NCBI GenBank assembly: GCA_003697085.1
Contig: RFFU01000003.1
Span: 1 to 19,823 of the forward strand
DNA from: Candidatus Hydrogenedentota bacterium
GTDB taxonomy: Bacteria; UBA8481; J006
Direction: 5' to 3'
Length of the DNA: 19,823 nt
Positions 14,317 to 19,823 of this stretch are shown here, piece by piece; within the stretch, counting starts at the first letter, position 1; every line of letters starts with the position of its first letter. Made by a program: the position numbers and the translations under genes. Under the pieces are notes generated by a model that did not search any database, was not told the origin of the DNA, and was given only the letters and a program-made list of their open reading frames with translations.

Positions 14317-15413
14317 CCCGTCTCTCGCGTTTTCTCGGATTCCGTTATCTCGCCTCGTTGCTTCTCTTCTTCCTTCTCTTTTCCTCGCTCTTTCTTCTCG
14401 TCGAACTTTTCGAATTACGCCGCTATGTCGCTGACGCCAAGACAGCGTTGCTGCTGGGAACCTATCTCAGGTATCGCCTCCCGTTCCTGGCCGTCTTCTC
14501 CGCGCCAATCGCAACCTTAGTCGCGGCTTTGGCGGTTACCGCCTGGCGGAATCATTTCCATGAAATCGTCGCAGCGAGAGCCTGCGGTATCTCCCCTTTT
14601 CAGATCGCCGCCGGGCCGATTGTTTTCTCGATTCTCCTCACCCTCCTTCTTCTGGCAGGAACCGAATGGGTCGTTCCCGCTCAGGCGGAAAAAGCGGACT
14701 TCATCAAGACCGTGCGCCTCAAGAAACTGGCTCCCCCCGAGGAGGTTTTCTACGACATCGCTTTCACGCTCTCTGATTCCTCCTATGCTCTTGCTCAACG
14801 TTTCTCTCCCAATACAGGCGTTCTGGAATCTCTGACGCTCCTGACCGTCAACGCTTCCCACACGCGAGTCGAAAAACGGATTTCGATCCCCCGTCTGGAT
14901 TACCATATTCAGGAGAGGATATGGATTTCCCCCGAGGGGAAATCGTATCCTCTCCCCTCTCCGGAATATATCGCGCTCGTCTGCACGGCTGGAAACTTTC
15001 GTCCCCTTTCCGAACAGCCGGTGGAGGCCGTACGTCTTTCCGACCTCTTCCGGGATTACACCACCATCCGGACGTTGGAAGAAACTCTGCCACCATCCGA
15101 CCGCTTGGAACGCCAGAAGTCCGTACGGCTCGCCCGGATCAGCACGAAATTGGCCTTTCCTCTCGCGGTTCCCTTCTTGACGCTTCTCGGAGCCGCGTTG
15201 GGAATGAAAAAGTCTCGCGGGCGGACCCTGGCTCACGCGGTTTCCGCCGGCCTCGCCGCCACACTGGCTTTCATACTATTGACTGATCTGACGTTCAGCG
15301 TGGCCGAACTAATCGCCTCGTCGCCGCTCCTTCGATTTACCAGCGGTCTCATCCCGTGGACGGCGCCCCTTTTAGTGAGTCTGACCAGCCTCAACTTCAG
15401 CCGAAGGTGTTGA
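14313..15413 (+). CDS. lptG: LPS export permease, LptG-like (YjgP/YjgQ family)
   Basis: 366 residues and the second permease of the LptB2FG complex, translationally coupled to lptF by a 4-base ATGA overlap. Three N-terminal membrane segments (LLLFFLLFSSLFLLVELF, FLAVFSAPIATLVAALAV, IVFSILLTLLLLAGTEWVV) lead into a periplasmic beta-jellyroll region and three C-terminal segments, including FPLAVPFLTLLGAALGM. The family signature at the end of the second helix is visible as HEIVAARACGISPFQI. The paired occurrence implies LPS or a related outer-membrane glycolipid. The last 42 bases overlap the convergent membrane-HTH gene, and no terminator is seen after the stop. Confidence 0.88.
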   Translation: MTRLSRFLGFRYLASLLLFFLLFSSLFLLVELFELRRYVADAKTALLLGTYLRYRLPFLAVFSAPIATLVAALAVTAWRNHFHEIVAARACGISPFQIAAGPIVFSILLTLLLLAGTEWVVPAQAEKADFIKTVRLKKLAPPEEVFYDIAFTLSDSSYALAQRFSPNTGVLESLTLLTVNASHTRVEKRISIPRLDYHIQERIWISPEGKSYPLPSPEYIALVCTAGNFRPLSEQPVEAVRLSDLFRDYTTIRTLEETLPPSDRLERQKSVRLARISTKLAFPLAVPFLTLLGAALGMKKSRGRTLAHAVSAGLAATLAFILLTDLTFSVAELIASSPLLRFTSGLIPWTAPLLVSLTSLNFSRRC

Positions 15414-16742
15414 ACCGGACGAAGATTGAATGGCCATCCTGACCGTCGAAAGGGGGATTTGCAACTTCTTGCAAATCTGCCGCGCGGGGATCCCCTCCGC
15501 CGCGAGTTCCAATATCTCTTGCCGGTCTCGCCGCGAAATCAAAACCGTGTTCTTCCCCGAACGAACCGGGCGCACACTTTTCGTCAAATGTTCGTTGAGA
15601 CTACGTTGGACCGCATCGTGAAACGGCAGGGCGCTTCCGCGATCCCGCGATACCTTCTCATCTCTCACAGTAATCCGCCGGCCGCCGCGGCCCACCATTC
15701 CCACGACCCGCGTCGCCCCGATTTCCCGCGCGATCTCCGTTCCGTTCTCGCACCTTCCGTTCGAGTGACCCGCCAATCTTCCGCTTCGGAGTGTCTCTGT
15801 CAAGCCGTTCCAACCCCGAACTCGATTCCGGCGTGTCGGCACCCAACTCCCCGCCGGCTCCTCATCCAAAAAAGAACCCCGAACTTGCCTCGTGCTTCCT
15901 CTCCTCGATCGGACCGCCAACAGCCCCAACGAAAAGAGGAATACGGCACCCCCGGCGGCGCGGCCCCAAGGGAAGCCCGCAGACGCCGTTGATTTTCCAC
16001 CGGGATTTCGGCGCAGACCGGTCGCGGAATGCCCCGCCAAAAGTGTCGTCGGTTTCCCCAGATCACCTCGGCGGGACAAGGGGCCGTCCATCGCTGGGAT
16101 TTCCTCGATCTCTTCCGACCCCTTAGTTTCCTTCTTTCCCCCATCCGCCGCCGAGGCGGTCGATTGGGAAAAGAGATCCGGCGGCACAACGGCTGGTTTC
16201 CAATTCGGCTCAGGAACCTTCATCTCGAGTTCCCCGCTTCCGCCTTTCAACCCGGTCCCATCCGTTGGCACCGGCGATTCCCTTTCCGATTTTCCTTGCC
16301 CGTCTGACAACGATCCCTTTCCTTCTCCACGTGACATCGACATTTGTTCTCGCCGTGCGTCTTCTCTCGCGGTTGGATCGCTCTTTCCTGATGAGACAAC
16401 CGCTTCCCCTCGAAGACCTCCTCGGCGTTCGAACCTCGAAGAAGACGACACCTCACTCCCTTCCTTCGAAGCCTCCTCCTCCGGAGGAAAGAGTTCACGT
16501 TCCGTCGATTGCTTATCAGCCGCCCGTGACTCGATTTCCCGAATCCGCCGGACGGCGCGCTCGAAACCGTCAGGCCACACGGCTTGTTTCGCCTGCGCAT
16601 CGCCCGAAGTCGCAGCGGCACCATTGAAATCCACAATCGGCACCCGCGGCGGAACAACCGCCGGGCGTTCCTCCGCCCGCCCGATGCTCCCGGCGGAAAA
16701 AATCAGAACAACCAACACCAACCATTCCAACAAACGCCTCAT
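15372..16742 (-). CDS. Single-pass membrane protein with cytoplasmic helix-turn-helix
   Basis: 456 residues of a kind I do not recognise as a named family. It has a signal-like N-terminus (hydrophobic 7-18, possible cleavage at GRA/EE near 23), then about 230 residues of low-complexity, charged, Ser/Gly/Pro-rich sequence that is probably disordered and periplasmic. A membrane segment follows at about 258-278 (GGAVFLFSLGLLAV) with a stop-transfer RSRR, then a basic cytoplasmic part. The end (about 403-440), RRDRQEILELAAEGIPARQICKKLQIPLSTVRMAI, reads as a helix-turn-helix like those in resolvases, sigma-factor region 4 and DUF2802-type proteins. The start has GGAGG 6 bases upstream. It lies 51 bases after argS in the same direction, so is probably cotranscribed. 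A membrane-anchored DNA-binding regulator is possible but inferred. Confidence 0.7.
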   Translation of the reverse strand: MRRLLEWLVLVVLIFSAGSIGRAEERPAVVPPRVPIVDFNGAAATSGDAQAKQAVWPDGFERAVRRIREIESRAADKQSTERELFPPEEEASKEGSEVSSSSRFERRGGLRGEAVVSSGKSDPTAREDARREQMSMSRGEGKGSLSDGQGKSERESPVPTDGTGLKGGSGELEMKVPEPNWKPAVVPPDLFSQSTASAADGGKKETKGSEEIEEIPAMDGPLSRRGDLGKPTTLLAGHSATGLRRNPGGKSTASAGFPWGRAAGGAVFLFSLGLLAVRSRRGSTRQVRGSFLDEEPAGSWVPTRRNRVRGWNGLTETLRSGRLAGHSNGRCENGTEIAREIGATRVVGMVGRGGRRITVRDEKVSRDRGSALPFHDAVQRSLNEHLTKSVRPVRSGKNTVLISRRDRQEILELAAEGIPARQICKKLQIPLSTVRMAIQSSSGSTPSAEVEAGQTH

Positions 16743-16793
16743 ACCCCACCTCCCAAATTTATTCCTCTCATCTCCTGACTCTCCTCCGCAACT

Positions 16794-18548
16794 TCACATT
16801 TGCTCGGGGGCTTCCACGCCCATGAGGGCCAAAAGGGTCTTCATACCTCGTCGAACTCGGTCCACCAGAAAAAGACGCGCCGCCGAAAGATCCGACCGTT
16901 CTTTGTCCACCACTCTCAATCCGGAATTCTTTTTCCCGGCTGTCTGATAGCGATGAAAACGCCGCGCCAATTCCAAAGCGATCTCCGGTAAGCGATGCAC
17001 CTCCCTCCTTCGTGCGGCGGCCGCCAATCCGTCGGGAATCCGGAGCAGAAACCGCACCAGGTCCTTCTCCAAGGGATCAGCGAGGAGAGTCAGAACTCGC
17101 TGCTCTCGCGAAGGTTCCAAACCGTCCCTTTTCCCGCGAGCCAAGATCTGACAGGTCCGGGCGTGCGCGTACTGGCAGTAGAAGACCGGATTTTCAGTCG
17201 AGGCCTTGACCGCCAGCGTGATATCGAAATCGCACGGCGCATTGGGGGTTCTCATCAGAAAATAGAAACGGATCGGGTCTTTTCCCGTCTCATCGATCAA
17301 TTCGTCCAGCGTAATCATCTCGCCGGAACGCTTCGACATCTTCACTTCCCGACCGTCACGAAGCAACCGTACCATCTGACAGAGAATCACATGAAACCGC
17401 TTCGTGTCGTAACCGAGACCTTCCAAAGCCGCCCTCATACGCTTGACATGGCCACCGTGGTCCGCTCCCCAGATATCGATCACTTCGTCGAATCCACGTT
17501 CGAATTTTCCGATGTGATACACTATGTCCGCCGTAAAATAGGTGGTCGTGCCATCCGCCCGTTTCACGATTCGATCCTCGTCATCACCGAAACGCGAGGT
17601 TTCGAGAAAGGTCCCCCCGCTCATTTCCTCTCCGTACACGGCCGCCTTCGAATCTTCCCGGCGGATTCTGGCCTCCGTATTCCGAGGGCGATCCGCCTCG
17701 TAGAGAAGACCGGCGCGATCCAAGCGCTCGAGCAATTCCGAAATCCCGCTCCTCAACGACTCCTCGCTCGTTACGACATCGAATCGAATATCCAGCCGCT
17801 CCAAAGTCCTTTTGATTTTCTCGAAGAGACGCTCCTTCGCGAACCGACCGGCCTCCTCTATGAGACTTTCATCCGTTTCCTCCACGAAAAGTTCCGGCCT
17901 GGAATTCAGGAATTCCCGCGCCAGCTCCTCGATATAACCCCCGCGGTATTCATCACGAAACCGACCCCGAGAATCTCCTCGAATCTCACAAACCTTATAA
18001 AGAAGGGATTCCCCCAGGAGTTCGATCTGTCTTCCCACGTCATTGAGATAATATTCCCGCGTGACATCGTGTCCGGCGTTGGCAAGAAGCCTGGCCAGGA
18101 CATCCCCGATCACAGCCCCTCGACCGTGGCCGACGTGGAGCGGGCCGGTCGGATTGGCCGAGACGAATTCGATATTGACGCGGGAAGGCTGCTTCGCCCG
18201 CCGGCTCGCCCATCGAGGATCATCCATTCCGGCCAGGAACGCATACCGGGCTTCGTCATCCAAAGTCAGATTGATGAATCCCGGTGGAACGGCTTCGGAA
18301 ACCGCCGGACCTTCGAAACGCGCGGCGATTTCCCGAGCAATCTCCAAGGGGGAACGTTTTACCGGCTTCTTCAGGAGAAATGCAATGTTGGAAGAATAAT
18401 CCCCGTCACGATCCGGAGGCGGAGTCCCCAGAGAGAAATCAGCGGCGAAGATCCTCCCTATCTCCGCGCCGACTTCGGGAAAGGCTTCTCGACTCGCGCG
18501 CTCCAGCGCACGAAGAATCTCGTCTTCTGGATCTCTTCGTTCTTGCAT
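16794..18548 (-). CDS. argS: Arginyl-tRNA synthetase
   Basis: Class I aminoacyl-tRNA synthetase that charges tRNA-Arg in the cytoplasm. At 584 residues it is of usual length and appears complete. The N-terminal additional domain (about 1-115) is followed by NIEFVSANPTGPLHVGHGRG, with the HIGH motif as HVGH at 138-141. EYYLNDVGRQIELLG follows near 165. Next come the catalytic-fold region GTTTYFTADIVYH and WGADHGGHVKRM. The KMSKS loop appears as KMSKRSGE (403-410). The C-terminal DALR anticodon-binding domain ends in the typical LLALMGVEAPEQM. The gap to the upstream helical-protein gene is 116 bases with no clear promoter, and the membrane-HTH gene follows after 51 bases. The ribosome-binding site (AGCAGGG) is weak. 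Confidence 0.97.
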   Translation of the reverse strand: MQERRDPEDEILRALERASREAFPEVGAEIGRIFAADFSLGTPPPDRDGDYSSNIAFLLKKPVKRSPLEIAREIAARFEGPAVSEAVPPGFINLTLDDEARYAFLAGMDDPRWASRRAKQPSRVNIEFVSANPTGPLHVGHGRGAVIGDVLARLLANAGHDVTREYYLNDVGRQIELLGESLLYKVCEIRGDSRGRFRDEYRGGYIEELAREFLNSRPELFVEETDESLIEEAGRFAKERLFEKIKRTLERLDIRFDVVTSEESLRSGISELLERLDRAGLLYEADRPRNTEARIRREDSKAAVYGEEMSGGTFLETSRFGDDEDRIVKRADGTTTYFTADIVYHIGKFERGFDEVIDIWGADHGGHVKRMRAALEGLGYDTKRFHVILCQMVRLLRDGREVKMSKRSGEMITLDELIDETGKDPIRFYFLMRTPNAPCDFDITLAVKASTENPVFYCQYAHARTCQILARGKRDGLEPSREQRVLTLLADPLEKDLVRFLLRIPDGLAAAARRREVHRLPEIALELARRFHRYQTAGKKNSGLRVVDKERSDLSAARLFLVDRVRRGMKTLLALMGVEAPEQM

Positions 18549-18664
18549 CGTACCCTGCTACGTTTCGTGCTTCGTCCCTCGCTCCAAGGGCCTTTCCTCC
18601 CCCGGAACGACTCTTCAATCAATGGTTATCCCATCGCAATAGCGAGTTTACATCAAATCCCCGC

Positions 18665-19672
18665 TCAATGGCAAGACCCTTTCAGAAAATTTCTGGCCCT
18701 TTCCAGAAGCCTCGTTATGACCTCGATTTCCGGCGCAATCTCGTACTCGATCAAGTCACTGATCAGAATGCGATCCTTCTTCTCAAAGGCCTCGATCATC
18801 TCATCCAAAACGCCTGAGATTCTCTTCGCGCGTTCCTCGAAGTCCTGGCCATCCACCATCAAATCCTCGCGGGACAACGGAAGTTCCCTCCGGCTCCGCT
18901 CGACACAGACGAACGCCTTCTCCAGAATACTCACGGCCGACGCAAATTCCTCCATCCCCTCCGCCGCATTTCCCATCGAGATCTTGACGGCGATGGCCTC
19001 GAGCCGTTCCGGAAGTCCCGTCACCATTCCAAGAATCTCCTCGATATCATCGGCGAGCGTGGTGTCGGTCGGCTCGAGATTGCCGGCTCGCAGAATCGTC
19101 GGTATCGCGCGCACGAGGCTGTCACAGAGGGCGGGCAGTGTATCGCGAAGCAACGCCTCGAGCGCGGGGCGGTTCTGCTCCTCGACAGCCACCCGAACGT
19201 GATCCAGGACATCTCCGAGACGAAGGACGTATTTGCGGATTCGATCCTCCTCGAATTCGATCTCCTTGTAAGAAAGACCGAGTATCCCCTCGACACGTTC
19301 GAGGACATCGAGACTCCACTGGAGACCTTCCTTGAGATTCTCAATGTCCGATCGCGGGTCGTCGCGCTCCATCAACGTCGGACAAAGCCGCGCCACGCGA
19401 TCAAGATAATTTCCGAGGTCGTTCATCGTTTCGATGACGAGAAGGCGCGCGTTCTGCGCCTCGATCTCGAGCCGGCGGTGGTTCGCCGGAGCCGAGTTCA
19501 AGACCTCCGCCGTCTCATTCGCGAGGTCCAGTACATCCCCATCCAAACGCGCCGACACGATGACAGCGCCTTGACCTGCCAACCAATCGTTGAGCGCTTC
19601 GATAACCTCCCGCACGGAGGCCTTTTCGTCCCCTGTTTCCTCGACGGGATTTCCGTTTACATAAATCTCCAC
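18665..19672 (-). CDS. Helical protein of unknown function
   Basis: 335 residues from the chosen GTG; I do not recognise the family. The first 50 residues, VEIYVNGNPVEETGD...VREVIEALNDWLAGQGAVIVSARLDGDVL, look like a small alpha/beta domain. The rest is strongly helical, acidic and rich in Leu, Glu and Arg, without signal peptide, membrane segment or catalytic motif, and with possible short coiled coils. Residue composition suggests a cytoplasmic protein. The frame extends to a GTG at 19723, but those 17 extra residues (RPLVPFRFCETRYNR) overlie a TATAAT box, so the GTG at 19672 is preferred even though it has no ribosome-binding site; the transcript may be leaderless. It precedes argS and follows a membrane-anchored protein. 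Confidence 0.65.
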   Translation of the reverse strand: MEIYVNGNPVEETGDEKASVREVIEALNDWLAGQGAVIVSARLDGDVLDLANETAEVLNSAPANHRRLEIEAQNARLLVIETMNDLGNYLDRVARLCPTLMERDDPRSDIENLKEGLQWSLDVLERVEGILGLSYKEIEFEEDRIRKYVLRLGDVLDHVRVAVEEQNRPALEALLRDTLPALCDSLVRAIPTILRAGNLEPTDTTLADDIEEILGMVTGLPERLEAIAVKISMGNAAEGMEEFASAVSILEKAFVCVERSRRELPLSREDLMVDGQDFEERAKRISGVLDEMIEAFEKKDRILISDLIEYEIAPEIEVITRLLERARNFLKGSCH

Positions 19673-19678
19673 GCCACG

Positions 19679-19684
19679 ATTATA
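19679..19684 (-). promoter_or_regulatory. Perfect -10 box before the helical-protein gene
   Basis: TATAAT on the minus strand, in the context CGGTATAATCGTGG. Transcription would start about 7 bases on, at or next to the GTG at 19672, which implies a leaderless mRNA. No convincing -35 is found at 16-18 bases (TTTTCG or CTTTTC); TTGTGC exists at 23 bases, too far. Confidence 0.45.
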
Positions 19685-19744
19685 CCGGGTTTCACAAAAG
19701 CGAAAAGGCACAAGTGGACGCACGCCGGATTATTCCCGAGTTCA

Positions 19745-19823
19745 TCATTTCGGGCGTTTGGATAGCCGGAGGTAAAGGATACCAATAAAGATGAGGGCAA
19801 GGGCAAGGGCAAGGGCAAGGGCA
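19745..19823 (-). CDS. C-terminal end of a membrane-anchored protein (fragment)
   Basis: Only the last 25 codons are in the window. On the minus strand they read as five Ala-Leu pairs, then IFIGILYLRLSKRPK and a TGA (with a second in-frame TGA right after). This is a membrane helix of about 18 residues with a short basic tail, as in C-terminal anchors or sorting signals (hydrophobic stretch plus Lys/Arg end). The frame is open to the edge. What the rest of the protein is cannot be seen. The Ala-Leu run is encoded by a hexanucleotide tandem repeat. Confidence 0.65.
   Translation of the reverse strand, partial: ALALALALALIFIGILYLRLSKRPK
19795..19823. repeat. Hexanucleotide tandem repeat (GGGCAA)n
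   Basis: 4.8 perfect copies of GGGCAA up to the window edge, where the repeat is cut, so the true copy number is unknown. It codes for Leu-Ala pairs in the opposite strand's membrane helix. Copy-number change would lengthen or shorten the helix by two residues per unit without a frameshift. Confidence 0.85.

Noticed and set aside
16995-19202. A 735-codon open frame on the plus strand
   Set aside because: It runs antisense to argS and the helical-protein gene, both supported by codon pattern or motifs; its translation shows no domain and reads as a G+C-biased shadow.
19795-19823. Tandem repeat considered as a CRISPR array
   Set aside because: The units are six bases long with no spacers, and they are in frame with a coding membrane helix.

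Overview
The window reads as chromosomal DNA from a Gram-negative (diderm) bacterium, probably an uncultivated lineage. Support for an outer membrane comes from a 2,100-residue outer-membrane protein of the SprA/Sov kind and from a tandem LptF/LptG pair for lipopolysaccharide export. SprA-like proteins are best known from the type IX secretion system of Bacteroidota but also occur in other FCB-group and candidate phyla. The lineage cannot be fixed from this sequence. Coding density is high, and genes are mostly on the minus strand, with one two-gene plus-strand operon.

Layout, left to right. (1) 1-4650, minus strand, a carbohydrate locus. A lipoprotein with a glycan-binding-like domain is followed by a GH94-type phosphorylase of about 1,100 residues, and then by the start of a secreted protein that looks like an ABC sugar-binding protein. 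The phosphorylase and the secreted protein overlap by ATGA. The locus begins with a recognisable promoter and a LacI-family-like operator at the predicted transcription start. The size of the phosphorylase and its neighbour suggest uptake and phosphorolysis of beta-glucan oligosaccharides, possibly beta-1,2-linked. (2) 4721-5436, minus strand: two small Flp-type pilins with a promoter and a strong terminator, apparently without the rest of a tad locus nearby. (3) 5566-12754, minus strand: the giant SprA-like protein and, one base after its stop codon, a DegS/NarX-type soluble histidine kinase. (4) 12755-13239: a non-coding divergent region holding an inverted pair of ACAGAG-rich arms. (5) 13240-15413, plus strand: lptF and lptG, overlapping by ATGA. 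(6) 15372-19823, minus strand: the C-terminal end of a membrane-anchored protein encoded by a hexanucleotide repeat, a helical protein of unknown function, argS, and a single-pass membrane protein with a cytoplasmic helix-turn-helix. The last gene overlaps the end of lptG tail to tail.

The most unusual item is the SprA-like protein. Its N-terminal third carries at least four copies of a tryptophan-rich helical repeat not known to me in SprA, and it appears translationally coupled to a sensor kinase. Whether it forms a secretion pore as SprA does cannot be decided here. No CRISPR array, insertion sequence, tRNA or rRNA was recognised.
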